Below, one piece after another: positions 45,787 through 55,429 of a stretch of DNA of 64,000 bases. The translations under genes were made by a program, and so were the position numbers. The notes below the pieces were generated by a model, which was given only the letters and a program-made list of their open reading frames with translations, was not told the DNA's origin and searched no databases. Source of the DNA: Glaciecola sp041380235 (lineage in GTDB: Bacteria > Pseudomonadota > Gammaproteobacteria > Enterobacterales > Alteromonadaceae); the NCBI RefSeq assembly GCF_041380235.1, contig NZ_JBGIYY010000024.1, positions 1 to 64,000 of the forward strand, given 5' to 3'. Numbering within the stretch: position 1 is the first letter of the stretch; every line of letters starts with the position of its first letter.

Positions 45787-48279
45787 TTATATACCCACTA
45801 GTAGTTTGAAGTTATTCAGGGATATTGAATCATGATTGTTTTGATACCAATTTCTGAGGCTTGATGAATTCTCTTTTGCATTCTTATCTGCGACTACAAC
45901 TGTTAAATGTTCTTGCAGTTTAGGCAGATGCACGATGCTTTTATCTTTATATAAAAAGAGAGAGGGCCAGTCGCTTTGATTATCTGCGTTTGATTCAGAG
46001 ATCCAAAAGTGTGTAAAACCAGGAGGAAGATTTTCTTGTATTTCTAAAAGGGTGCTTTCATCACTAACAATCCGTGTAATTAACTTTTTTTCAACGAGCG
46101 ATTTCACTAGCTGTGCCCAATGCCAACTAGTATTGTACGGTTCCGATTTTTCAAAAAATACGGCGCAGACATTATCGATTGAAAGGAGTTTTTCTATATC
46201 GTCATTAGCGGTCACTTCGGGCTCAAAATTCTGTATAGTCGGGGCTGTTCCCAATGTTGGTAAAAAGCCAATACAACCAGGACATCCGCGACATGCTCTC
46301 TCTGGCCGCTGATTAAAAATTGAGTAATAACTAGCTAAACGCTCGCACAGTGGAATGCCAGAAGATGTAAATAAGTTTCGTAACTCATCGAACCTTTTAT
46401 GTTGCATATCGAGTTCTTTGCTTCTTGATGCCTTAAGTTCATTCTCCCAAAAAGTCTTGTTGCTAACTCTAGGATCGACTAATTCCACAATTATCTTTTC
46501 TTGATAATGTTTCCAATAGTCTGAATCAGCTTGAGTTACAGAACCATCTTCGTTAATTGTAGTTGTTTCAGGGATATCGTAATAAATTCTGATTACACCA
46601 TTCCTTTGCAAAAATAACAAAGTAGCCCAATTCCAATCTGCATTTGTTGCGGTTTTTTTCGCTAAATTATTTCCAAAGAGACCGACATTTAGTTCGTAAA
46701 AACCCTTATCATTAAAAAATGAATGGCGTGGCTCTTGATTTTGTCTCCACATATCTGTCCATCGACTCAACCCTTTTTCTATAGTAATGATTTTGTCACT
46801 ATTTAAACTTTGAGCGGTATCTAGTTGCTGCTCATGATAAATCAGATGAGCTGTTGCTGCTTTTCCATCTCGCCCGGCCCTGCCAATTTCTTGATAGTAC
46901 CTATCAATGTTTTCTGGCATTGATACATGCAAAACAGATTTAACATCATCTTTGTCCATCCCTACACCAAAAGCTGATGTTGCAACAATGATGTCGTACT
47001 CATCACTCTGCCATCCACTGATCACTTCCATTCTATTTTTGTAAGAAGTTTCGCCTGTGAATAGTGCGATCCTCTTAATTTTCAGACTTTTGAAATACTT
47101 AAATATATGATTTGAATCTTCTTTTTTAGTTGTATAGATAATTAAGGGCTTTGGAAATTTCAAAGCTTTTGTGAATATCGTTGAAAAGTGATCTTGTAAA
47201 CGAACCTTTTCAAATGAGGTTTTGATTTCGGGTCGCAAAAAGTTACCATTAATTATAGTTGGCAAGGAACTTGGTTCACCGTAGATTTTATGTATTTTCT
47301 CTATATTGTTTTGTGTAAAGGTGGCCGATAGAAATATTAGATTAAAGGGAGTAGTCGTTACTTTTCGGAGAGAAGAAACTAGCGCTCCGAACTTTTGAAA
47401 TTCTGGTCTGAAGTTGGCACCCCAAGAGTCTATGAGATGCGCTTCATCTATAATTAAGTCTGACAACTGCCCTTTTTTAGCAAGTATAAACAAGGTATTT
47501 AATAAGCTAGTTGTGAGGGCTTCAGGAGATGTGAATAGAACGTTTTGGGTCCCCGCTAGTAGGTCACTCCGTATTTTCTTGCGTTCATTCTCGTCTAAAC
47601 CACTATGCCAACAGAAACTCTCTTGTGAAGAATTAGGTAATAACTCACTCATTCTCTGAGCCTGCTCTATCGCCAATCCTACAGTAGGCATTAAAACTAT
47701 CGTGTTGGAAAACTTTCTTTGAAAGAGAACTAACGAGTGGACAATTAGGGTTTTGCCACATCCAGTTGGGAGGTTTACAAAAATAGTTGACCCTTTTTTA
47801 GCAGTAAGGCAAGCCCTTACTGCTAGTTGTTGACCTTCTGTTTTGTATGTTGAATACCCGTTTTTTTTTACTTTTTGTTTTAAACATACATCCATGTGCT
47901 TTGGTATTGTATTTCTAGTGTTCTTAAAATGATAAACATCTAAGTCTGCTTCTAGCACAGTGCTTTCGAGTAAATATAATTGATTTCCCACTTCTTTTTG
48001 AGCAATACCCAAGATCTCAGCAATATTAAGTTCAGATTCATTCAGCTTTCTACAAAAATTAAAAGTCGTGTATTGAAGCCCTACTTGGTTTTGTATCGAA
48101 ATCATGAAGTCTTTTAAAAGCCACAAAAACTCAATACTTGTAGTTGCTTTATTTTCAACAGATGCAATTAAACGATTGAAGAATAAGTTTTCATCAAAGT
48201 CTCTTTGTAGTGGGCGCAGTTCGTTGAGTATATTTTCATACTCATGAACAGAGAAAGGTGTAGTCGCTAGAGAATCCAT
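45787..48279 (-). CDS. dpdF: DpdF, RecQ-like DNA helicase
   Basis: The 830-residue SF2 helicase has a RecQ-type core. Walker A is NLPTGCGKT (about 170-178) and motif II is DEAH (about 278-281, in LIIDEAHLIDSWG). The C-lobe has ATSAFGVGMDKDDVKSVLHVSMPENIDRYYQEIGRAGRDG, and a Cys cluster (ACRGCPGCIG) corresponds to the RecQ zinc region. A C-terminal extension replaces HRDC. I chose the ATG at 48279, which is 7 bases after the dpdE stop, over a TTG six codons upstream inside dpdE. The role is restriction or DNA processing within the dpd system. Confidence 0.88.
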   Translation of the reverse strand: MDSLATTPFSVHEYENILNELRPLQRDFDENLFFNRLIASVENKATTSIEFLWLLKDFMISIQNQVGLQYTTFNFCRKLNESELNIAEILGIAQKEVGNQLYLLESTVLEADLDVYHFKNTRNTIPKHMDVCLKQKVKKNGYSTYKTEGQQLAVRACLTAKKGSTIFVNLPTGCGKTLIVHSLVLFQRKFSNTIVLMPTVGLAIEQAQRMSELLPNSSQESFCWHSGLDENERKKIRSDLLAGTQNVLFTSPEALTTSLLNTLFILAKKGQLSDLIIDEAHLIDSWGANFRPEFQKFGALVSSLRKVTTTPFNLIFLSATFTQNNIEKIHKIYGEPSSLPTIINGNFLRPEIKTSFEKVRLQDHFSTIFTKALKFPKPLIIYTTKKEDSNHIFKYFKSLKIKRIALFTGETSYKNRMEVISGWQSDEYDIIVATSAFGVGMDKDDVKSVLHVSMPENIDRYYQEIGRAGRDGKAATAHLIYHEQQLDTAQSLNSDKIITIEKGLSRWTDMWRQNQEPRHSFFNDKGFYELNVGLFGNNLAKKTATNADWNWATLLFLQRNGVIRIYYDIPETTTINEDGSVTQADSDYWKHYQEKIIVELVDPRVSNKTFWENELKASRSKELDMQHKRFDELRNLFTSSGIPLCERLASYYSIFNQRPERACRGCPGCIGFLPTLGTAPTIQNFEPEVTANDDIEKLLSIDNVCAVFFEKSEPYNTSWHWAQLVKSLVEKKLITRIVSDESTLLEIQENLPPGFTHFWISESNADNQSDWPSLFLYKDKSIVHLPKLQEHLTVVVADKNAKENSSSLRNWYQNNHDSISLNNFKLLVGI

Positions 48280-48286
48280 ATATTTC

Positions 48287-51200
48287 TCATTCCCCAATTA
48301 AAGTAACTGATATTGCAGATACTAAAACGACTGACAGTTTGGAAAGGTAGTCTTTATTCTGATTTTCAGTTATTAGTTCTTCAATAACTTCCGCTTCCCT
48401 GTCTCCTATGTTTTTTTCAATTAATTCCATCCATTCATTTGCGTCAATGAACTGATCAACTAAAGTCCATACATCTTGTTGACTAGAAACGAGAATCTCA
48501 AAATCCTGATAAGAATTATCAGTACCCTTGGGTGACAGTTTGATCGGTTTTTCCAATAAATTTAGTAATGCTGTGTTTTCCACGACATTACCACGAGAAT
48601 CTATCCATTCACTTTTTATTGTTGGACCAAATATACTATCTAAATTTCTTTGCTCTACTGAAAATGTTGATTCAAGCGAGCATAACCAGTTTAGTTTCAC
48701 AAATGTCTTAGGTTCTCCAAATTTTATATTAATTTTTCTTATTACCGCACTAGATAAACCCATTGGGGTGGCTAAAGTGAAATTAAATATAGTATCCAAG
48801 AATGGTTGCCCAAACCTCAATGGATAAGCACCTGTTTTTGAAGTTGTTTGCCTATCTGGAGTCATCGGCTTAGTTGATGGATTCCTCAGTCCACTATTAA
48901 AATCCATACCTAAAATACAATGCTTTAAAAATTCATCAATGTTTAAACGTGTTCTACCCAAAACATATTGGTAAACAAAGGTCGCATCTTCAGTTTTTTT
49001 CGCTCCAAATTTTAGACTTTCTTTAATCCATTTCTGAATTTGGTGATGATTTTCTTCTGCAGCAGAGTCGCTCGCTTGCAGATTTGAGGAGAATTCTTTT
49101 ATTTCGGCGATACCATATTTCATTTCTTGCCAGACTTCTTGGTCAGCTACTTTCTTCTTTTCTTTAGCTATGATTCCATCACCCCCTAGCATGTTTTCTA
49201 TTTTTTCTAGTTGCTGAAACCCATTAAGAAGCAGGGAAGGCTCTTCTTTTTTAAGAACGTCTTCTAAAACTAGTTGAATACTAGCGGTAGTCTCAGAAAA
49301 CACCCTAATAGTGTTTTTTAACAAACTCGCCCACCTACTGATAAAGCCTTCTTGAGAAGGAACGAGAATCATGTTTTCTATTGGCTTTATTCCGATGTCA
49401 GTAGCACTATATCTGTTCAATCTTCCAATTCGTTGCTCTATCCTTACAAGTGACCTAGGAAGACTGTAGTGAATAGCTAAACGTCTGGGGCCTTGAAGAT
49501 TTAAACCATCTTCTCCTCTTTCATCGAGAACGAGAATTTTTATTTCGTCGTTTTCAACAAATTTAGGCGTGCTTACAGGATTGTGTCGTTCAACGTCAGA
49601 TCTTGATTGATTAAGTGTTTGAAAAAAGTTGTCGGCGGTATAAGAGTCACCACAAAACACTGTTATCTTGCCGTTCGGATTTTCTTGCAACCACTCTTCT
49701 ATGTAATGTTTGGTTGAGTTGTCTTTTGAGAGTTGTTCATTACCGACACAATCAAGAGCAAAGTCTATTATTTCAATAAACCTTTGAAATTCTTTTGTAT
49801 TTTTGAAGCTTTGAAGCTTATTTGCTAATGAAGCAGGGGAATCTAGCAATGAATCAAGAAGTTCGAGGATGAATTGATTGTCTAGGTGTTCGTTCTCATC
49901 AATAACAACTCCTCTGAAGTCGTCCAATTGTTTATCAAGGCTTGGTGTATCTTTTTTGACTTCCCATTCCACAATGTCTATTTTTCCTAAGCCCGGAAAC
50001 AACTGTTCGATATTGCTATTTTTTGCTCCTCGTCGGTTCCTGATAAATCTTTGAAACAATCGATACTTTTCACCAAAATGACGCTTGATCTTAACAACTA
50101 AGCTATTTCTTAAATCGTTGTCCTTTTCTTCATTAAAGAAATCTATTTCTGGCTTTAGTTTCTCCAGTAATTCTATTAGATAGCCATCATCTAGCACTAA
50201 GTCTTCAATATCCGTGATTATACCTTCCAAGGTGAAGTCATCAGTTTCAATAGATAAAGCCTCATATATACCCGCAAGTTTTTGTCTTGACTCTACTTTG
50301 AAGTCAAATTCTTCTATTCCTTTTGGTGTGAGATGATAGTTTTCTGGGCTAAGGCAGTGAAGCATCGCTAGAAATGGCTTGGCATTCCCTGCTATAGGAG
50401 TTCCAGAAAGGATGAGAGTAGTGGATGACATCTGACATAACTTAGATATTTGTTCATAAATATTGGAATCACTAGCCCAAGCATATTTTGCTAAATTGTG
50501 ACCTTCATCTATGACTACCATTGTAGGCGTTTGAAAATAATCTGGCAGTGCAGAAATTTTAGAAAATGGGGTGATCAATAATTTTTGTTCTTCTTCATCG
50601 AGCGCGTCTTCCATCACATCTTCAAGATGAAATTTTGTAGATAACTCGACACCCCATTGTTCTACAAGAGAATCAGGAGCAATAACTAAAACTGCGGAGG
50701 CGTCCTTTTTTTCTAGAATATGCTCTCTAATTAAAAAGCCTGCCTCTATCGTTTTTCCTAAGCCTACCTCATCACCTAAGAGATATTTTTGTTCTGGATC
50801 GTTGAGAACTTGCATTACTACTGAAAGTTGATGAACTTCCAAATTGACGGCACTACTAGGTATTGAAGAAATAGACCTACATGACCGTCTCTGTTCTATG
50901 TATGCTTTAATAAACTCTGTTCTATTCAGGTAGTGTTTTACTGAGGTGGTTGCTCTCGATGAAAGAAAGTCAAGTGCTGAAAAATATTTTCTATTTAGAG
51001 TATTGGGAACAAACAAATCCTCAATATCGAATATATCAGATTCTGATTTATCGAAATAAATCAGATGTTTGTTATTTGGTCGTTCTCCGTCATAGAACCC
51101 CATCCGCCAATTTTGGTTAGCGCCAAACTTACAAAAGATAACTGTTTTCTCGAAAAGGCTCTGCTTTCCCCTAAGGTCTGAACCTTCTATTTCAATGATT

Positions 51201-51421
51201 TCATCATACGGATTGTTTGGAGAGGTGAAAAAACCGACCTTTGCTGTTTTATTTTCGACTGAAATCGAAAGTATTTTCCCTATACCCTTAAAGTGCGTTT
51301 GGCTTTCTACCAATGAGCCTACAACTAATCTCAATAGATTCTCCTTTTCTAATAGATATTGCTCTTTATTGCTGCTTAAATCTAAGTGAATTCTTCTCAC
51401 ACTAGACTTAAGTATAGACAA
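48287..51421 (-). CDS. dpdE: DpdE, SNF2/HepA-type helicase
   Basis: The 1044-residue SF2 SNF2-family translocase has an N-terminal beta-rich lead domain (about 1-110) and Walker A GDEVGLGKT (216-224). Motif II is DEGH (305-308). The C-lobe has LVLDERGEDGLNLQGPRRLAIHYSLPRS and RIEQRIGRLNR (motif VI). It resembles RapA/HepA and the DrmD-type enzymes of DISARM. In Salmonella dpdE is required for restriction. A 53-base gap separates it from queC, the largest gap in the run upstream of dpdD. This marks a break between modification and restriction genes. Confidence 0.9.
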   Translation of the reverse strand: MSILKSSVRRIHLDLSSNKEQYLLEKENLLRLVVGSLVESQTHFKGIGKILSISVENKTAKVGFFTSPNNPYDEIIEIEGSDLRGKQSLFEKTVIFCKFGANQNWRMGFYDGERPNNKHLIYFDKSESDIFDIEDLFVPNTLNRKYFSALDFLSSRATTSVKHYLNRTEFIKAYIEQRRSCRSISSIPSSAVNLEVHQLSVVMQVLNDPEQKYLLGDEVGLGKTIEAGFLIREHILEKKDASAVLVIAPDSLVEQWGVELSTKFHLEDVMEDALDEEEQKLLITPFSKISALPDYFQTPTMVVIDEGHNLAKYAWASDSNIYEQISKLCQMSSTTLILSGTPIAGNAKPFLAMLHCLSPENYHLTPKGIEEFDFKVESRQKLAGIYEALSIETDDFTLEGIITDIEDLVLDDGYLIELLEKLKPEIDFFNEEKDNDLRNSLVVKIKRHFGEKYRLFQRFIRNRRGAKNSNIEQLFPGLGKIDIVEWEVKKDTPSLDKQLDDFRGVVIDENEHLDNQFILELLDSLLDSPASLANKLQSFKNTKEFQRFIEIIDFALDCVGNEQLSKDNSTKHYIEEWLQENPNGKITVFCGDSYTADNFFQTLNQSRSDVERHNPVSTPKFVENDEIKILVLDERGEDGLNLQGPRRLAIHYSLPRSLVRIEQRIGRLNRYSATDIGIKPIENMILVPSQEGFISRWASLLKNTIRVFSETTASIQLVLEDVLKKEEPSLLLNGFQQLEKIENMLGGDGIIAKEKKKVADQEVWQEMKYGIAEIKEFSSNLQASDSAAEENHHQIQKWIKESLKFGAKKTEDATFVYQYVLGRTRLNIDEFLKHCILGMDFNSGLRNPSTKPMTPDRQTTSKTGAYPLRFGQPFLDTIFNFTLATPMGLSSAVIRKINIKFGEPKTFVKLNWLCSLESTFSVEQRNLDSIFGPTIKSEWIDSRGNVVENTALLNLLEKPIKLSPKGTDNSYQDFEILVSSQQDVWTLVDQFIDANEWMELIEKNIGDREAEVIEELITENQNKDYLSKLSVVLVSAISVTLIGE

Positions 51422-51474
51422 TCCTCCAGTTTATCGACAATACAATAAAAAGATTTAATCAATAATAGATAGGT

Positions 51475-52146
51475 TTATTGTTCAGTTGTATTGTAATAGT
51501 TAATTGGGTCTTTAATGCGATTCTCTTCGAATGCTTCAAGTCTTTCTACGCAAGAGCCACACGTTCCACAGGCCTCTTTGCGCCCCTTATAACAAGTCCA
51601 AGTTTTAGAGTAATCCAAGCCCATTAGAATGCCATCTTTCAAAATTCCAATTTTATCAGTATCGAGATAAGGAGCGTGAACATAAACAGGCTGGAAATTT
51701 GCTGTTTTTGAAGCTTGGTCCATTATTTTTACAAATTCAGGTCTGCAATCCGGATATATCATATGGTCACCAGAATGTGCTCCATACCAAACTCCTTCAG
51801 CTTTAATATCCACGGCATATCCAATTGCAAGAGATATTAAAATCATGTTTCGGTTCGGGACCACGGTAGACTTCATGTTTTCTTCTTCATAATGCCCATC
51901 AGGAACATCTATATCATCTGAAACTAGCGAAGAGCTTGTAAATAAACCTGATATTGTTGTTATGTTCAATATCTTGTGATTAACCCCTAATTCTTCACAG
52001 ATTAGTTTTGCATAATCCAGCTCTTTACTATGTTTTTGACCATAATCAAACGATAAAGCATACACTTCATAGCCCTCTTTAATGGCTTTGTTTAGTACTG
52101 TAAAAGAGTCCATTCCGCCTGAGTATATTACTACTAGTTTTTTCAA
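51475..52146 (-). CDS. queC: 7-cyano-7-deazaguanine (preQ0) synthase QueC
   Basis: The 223-residue enzyme converts 7-carboxy-7-deazaguanine to preQ0 with ATP and ammonia. It has the PP-loop SGGMDS (9-14), AxSFDYGQKHSKEL, and a zinc site of four Cys (about C185, C193, C196, C199 in CYKGRKEACGTCGSC). The length is normal. It sits inside the dpd run, 3 bases from dpdB, so it is probably dedicated to DNA modification and may duplicate a host queC used for queuosine. Confidence 0.95.
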   Translation of the reverse strand: MKKLVVIYSGGMDSFTVLNKAIKEGYEVYALSFDYGQKHSKELDYAKLICEELGVNHKILNITTISGLFTSSSLVSDDIDVPDGHYEEENMKSTVVPNRNMILISLAIGYAVDIKAEGVWYGAHSGDHMIYPDCRPEFVKIMDQASKTANFQPVYVHAPYLDTDKIGILKDGILMGLDYSKTWTCYKGRKEACGTCGSCVERLEAFEENRIKDPINYYNTTEQ

Positions 52147-52149
52147 TTC

Positions 52150-53244
52150 TTATCTCCAAACTTCATTGCGATATTTGCGGAGCAGGTGATTAGATAGTTT
52201 TTGTATATCTCTTGTAATGTTCTGCAATTCATTCCATTTTACCTTATCGTCTGCTCCGAAGTCCCAGTATCCGTTAGTCCATTTACAAAATGGCTTTATC
52301 TGTTCTAAGTCTTGTTTGAATTGCTCATACGATACTATTCGCTCACTTTCCGTATCGTAATATCTATCAAAAATAGCATCCATTAAATGACCTAATGCTG
52401 TCATACCCGCGCCATGCATGAGCCTTGAATTTTTCGGGTTAACGCCCCAAGCTTCAGGAAAAACTTCACTCACAGCTTTCCAGTAGTTACATAAGAGCAC
52501 GATCATCTTTTCGATATCCCCTTTACCTGTCACAGGGTCTCTGAAGTTATACAATGCACCTTCTGTAATGCTGGCCTCAATTAGTTTCAAAATAGAATTA
52601 TCTTTAACTAAGCCTGCAGGATTAGTCGCTGTTTTTACCATTTGATAAAACGGAGAACTTTTGCGCTGATTCAACTCATCCAAAATCGTAGCTGGGAAAC
52701 GTCTTTTTTGTAGTCCTGCTGCAAGTCTCGTTTCTGTATAGGGTAGTAATTCGTATATCAGTCCTTTAGGTAAGGGTTTTGTAGAGTTTACTAAAATAAA
52801 TTGTTCTCGTTGTTCTTGATCATCATCTGTAATAAAGGCATTTATCGGCATTTGAAAAGTATCGATGGCAGCTTCTCTCAGCGCTGCTGCTCTTTGCTGA
52901 CCATCAACAATCAACCCTGGTTTTTCCTCACCTTCCGAAACGATGGGAATCGTCAATTCACCCAGATTTCCATTTTCTGATAATGGAGTAAAAGTTACCG
53001 TTTTATTAAAGGCTATTACTAAAGAGTTTGGGATCATTGGGTTATCTGACTCTAGATAACGTTTAATCTCGCCAATATGATTTGATACTTCAGGTCTTTG
53101 ATAACCTAAGAGTTGATTTTGGTCACGCTTTACTCTTGAGATTGAGGCCACTTTTTGTAAGTCCTTACCTCTTATTGCAAAGCTGAACAAGGCTCTTCCA
53201 GGGCCTTGTTCAATTTTAAGTGCTGCTACTTTAATACAGTTCAT
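52150..53244 (-). CDS. dpdB: DpdB, DGQHR-domain (ParB/DndB-like) ATPase-type partner of DpdA
   Basis: The 364-residue protein has the DGQQR motif (114-118, in LIVDGQQRAAALREA) of the DGQHR family, which also includes DndB of phosphorothioation systems. It has RxxRPEVSNHIGEIKRYLE earlier and FILVNSTKPLPKGLIYELLP after. In Salmonella DpdA plus DpdB are enough to place preQ0 in DNA. It lies between dpdA and queC with gaps of 7 and 3 bases. Confidence 0.92.
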   Translation of the reverse strand: MNCIKVAALKIEQGPGRALFSFAIRGKDLQKVASISRVKRDQNQLLGYQRPEVSNHIGEIKRYLESDNPMIPNSLVIAFNKTVTFTPLSENGNLGELTIPIVSEGEEKPGLIVDGQQRAAALREAAIDTFQMPINAFITDDDQEQREQFILVNSTKPLPKGLIYELLPYTETRLAAGLQKRRFPATILDELNQRKSSPFYQMVKTATNPAGLVKDNSILKLIEASITEGALYNFRDPVTGKGDIEKMIVLLCNYWKAVSEVFPEAWGVNPKNSRLMHGAGMTALGHLMDAIFDRYYDTESERIVSYEQFKQDLEQIKPFCKWTNGYWDFGADDKVKWNELQNITRDIQKLSNHLLRKYRNEVWR

Positions 53245-53251
53245 TTTCGTC

Positions 53252-54481
53252 CTATTGAATGTTTTTTAGTTCTTGTTTCAGTCTTTCATAAGCGATATAC
53301 AGGTTATGAAATCCACGTCTTCTATTCCTTGCAGCACCTCGCTTTAAGAGAACGTGAATACCAATATCAGTGCAAATATCACACTTGCAGCCCTTCCAAG
53401 GTTGATCAGTTAATACCTTTTCAATAGCCTCTAATCTCGTCTTTGTGGGATTGAACAGCCGTTCGTACCTTAGTAAACAATCTAAAGTTGCTTCTTTAGA
53501 AGATATCCCTTTATCAAAATTTATCACTGCATCCATACATTCTCTTTCTAAATCAAATGCCTCATTTTGGTCTATGCTTCCGCTTGCTACTAGTTTTCTC
53601 ATCGTATTGTTAGCGTCAACTTGGGGCACTCCAATTGATGTATAATTTCCATTTCGAGTATGGTAGTTGTCTTTGTCATCCTTTATGCCCTGCATAAGGG
53701 GCGATGTGCTGTCAAAAGATGTAACACCGAATTTAGAAAACTCTGCGATATGATCTAGTCGATTTACTCCTAATAAATGAAATTGGCTTTCAGCCGAACG
53801 TATTTCATTGACTTTCTCAAGTACGGACATAATTTCATGGCTTTTTAGAGGGATCATCCCACCAAGCGCGATACGTTTATAACCCATTTTTTGCAGTTTA
53901 ATAACCGACTCAGTATATGAGTCTGGATTCCAGCCATGGGCTACACCATACGGTGTGAAATTTAGCCCTTTGTTTGACTTCAAAAACTTGTTTGCCAGGT
54001 CTAGAGTTATTTCCTGCCTTCTCTCACATTCGATTAATTGCTCCCCCGTTACTTTTTTCTTTGGCGTTTCGAAATCGAAAATTATGTGGTCTAAGGAAAT
54101 GCCATACGTAAAACCCGAGTTCTCATAGAATTCATTGACTTCATCAATGCTGTAAATTGGTTCATACTCTCGAGCATAACTGAATGCCCCGCAATCTCCC
54201 ATTGTTTGGTAACTTTTCGGAAGTCTGAAAAAACGATAAATTCCCTCTCTGAAAAAACGCTGTCTTTGTGCAATAGAATAGCGCCCTTTGACACCAGTGA
54301 TGCCATCTACGATTGCTTTTGATACTAATATTCCATCGTAAACTGGCGTTGTGAAAATTTCATGTGCATATTGGTCATCACGCTGAATTACTCGGTGTTC
54401 ATTATTTTTTTCTGTTTCAAAATCGAAACTTGGGTCTACAAAATCATGACTATCTGGGAAGAAGAATTTTACGCTTACCAC
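53252..54481 (-). CDS. dpdA: DpdA, DNA-guanine transglycosylase (TGT-like)
   Basis: The 409-residue enzyme is related to tRNA-guanine transglycosylases and exchanges guanine in DNA for preQ0. TGT-type pieces are MGDCGAFSY (about 94-102), GISLDHIIFDFE (about 126-137), YKRIALGGMIPLK (the GGLAVG equivalent) and GVTSFDSTSPL. Zinc ligands are C365-x-C367-x2-C370 and H392. A DNA-specific N-terminal region replaces the canonical TGT start. It is the defining gene of the cluster. It follows the DpdC candidate by 12 bases and precedes dpdB by 7. Confidence 0.94.
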   Translation of the reverse strand: MVSVKFFFPDSHDFVDPSFDFETEKNNEHRVIQRDDQYAHEIFTTPVYDGILVSKAIVDGITGVKGRYSIAQRQRFFREGIYRFFRLPKSYQTMGDCGAFSYAREYEPIYSIDEVNEFYENSGFTYGISLDHIIFDFETPKKKVTGEQLIECERRQEITLDLANKFLKSNKGLNFTPYGVAHGWNPDSYTESVIKLQKMGYKRIALGGMIPLKSHEIMSVLEKVNEIRSAESQFHLLGVNRLDHIAEFSKFGVTSFDSTSPLMQGIKDDKDNYHTRNGNYTSIGVPQVDANNTMRKLVASGSIDQNEAFDLERECMDAVINFDKGISSKEATLDCLLRYERLFNPTKTRLEAIEKVLTDQPWKGCKCDICTDIGIHVLLKRGAARNRRRGFHNLYIAYERLKQELKNIQ

Positions 54482-54493
54482 TTTAATGCCCTT

Positions 54494-55426
54494 CTATTGC
54501 GGAGCAGTTTGTAAAACAGACTCAAAAATTTTCTTAAATCTTTTTTGTTCGCAAGCCATCCCTTGGTTTCTAAGTTCTCTCAAGATCGGCGATGCTGTCG
54601 GTAAGGCTTGTTTTGTAGATTTTAGAAAGTTATTTATAAATTCTTTAACGTCATCGTCTGTGAGCTTCTTCCTCTTATATTTTAAGGTTGGTCTTCCCTC
54701 TTTCAAAAGAATATTATATGCAGTGTTAACTTGCGTTAAAAAATCGATTCCCTTCTGAGCGTGTTCGATAATAAAAGCAGCAACTCTTATATTGAGTGAA
54801 ACATGACTCCCTCCAACTAATGCAGTAAATTCATCTTTAACCGTTAAAAAAACAGAGTTCAACTCTTGTGGCACTGATTGTCGAGTGGATAAGATAACAG
54901 TGTTCTCTTTATTCAAGCGCCCAATTTGAGCTAGATATGTTAATTCAGGCTGAATTACTTTTAAGTATGTCGGAGAAGTTGCAATTATAAATTTATCTTC
55001 AGGGTTCGCATTGTAAAGAACTTCAATAGGGTTTTCGTATCCGTTTAGGAAACTGTTAATATCCTTCCACCATTTCTGATTACACGCTGTGGTAGATGAA
55101 AAGTTATACAGGTTCGAAACAGAATTCGCATTCTGAGAACTGAATGTTGCGTCATATCGACATATTGGAGTGTTTGACTCTATGAAGCCATATCCGGCTG
55201 ATATTATATTAACAACAGTTTCTGAATTTATTAGTTCTAGGACACGAGACCAGTGGTCACCTAAATATACATCCTTGGCTTTAAGTTTGGTCGTTTCTTG
55301 GTTGAGTCGGTTAGCCCAGTCATGTGCGGCTAGTTCCTCGGTAGAACCGATTTCGGAAACGCTAACGCAACTGTTTAGTGAATTGGTTTTCTTGCTTGTG
55401 CAATTCGTTATTAGATGAACTTTCAA
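54494..55426 (-). CDS. dpdC: DpdC candidate: YaaA/DUF6884-like protein, putative dPreQ0 hydratase
   Basis: The 310-residue protein begins MKVHLITNCTSKKTN, the 'l..CtsKK' start of DUF6884/YaaA-like proteins. HDWANRL..., KDVYLGDHWSRVLEL and NIISAGYGFIESNTPICRYDATFS (about 80-105) fit the 'a.~~Y.G..w......~~~isa.~Gl' pattern of that fold. In Salmonella DpdC turns preQ0 in DNA into 7-amido-7-deazaguanine (dADG). This gene is my leading DpdC candidate from its place between queD and dpdA, but the name is an inference. The other candidate is the terminal ART-like gene. Confidence 0.62.
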   Translation of the reverse strand: MKVHLITNCTSKKTNSLNSCVSVSEIGSTEELAAHDWANRLNQETTKLKAKDVYLGDHWSRVLELINSETVVNIISAGYGFIESNTPICRYDATFSSQNANSVSNLYNFSSTTACNQKWWKDINSFLNGYENPIEVLYNANPEDKFIIATSPTYLKVIQPELTYLAQIGRLNKENTVILSTRQSVPQELNSVFLTVKDEFTALVGGSHVSLNIRVAAFIIEHAQKGIDFLTQVNTAYNILLKEGRPTLKYKRKKLTDDDVKEFINNFLKSTKQALPTASPILRELRNQGMACEQKRFKKIFESVLQTAPQ

Positions 55427-55429
55427 TGC

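Noticed and set aside
36534..51421. DISARM system (drmA/drmB/drmC/drmD)
   Set aside because: Helicase and PLD genes are similar in kind, but the TGT-like dpdA, DGQHR dpdB and queC/queD identify dpd instead. No DNA methyltransferase is present.
52150..53244. dnd/phosphorothioation system from the DndB-like gene
   Set aside because: No dndA/C/D/E genes are present. The DGQHR gene is next to the transglycosylase and preQ0 genes, which fits DpdB.
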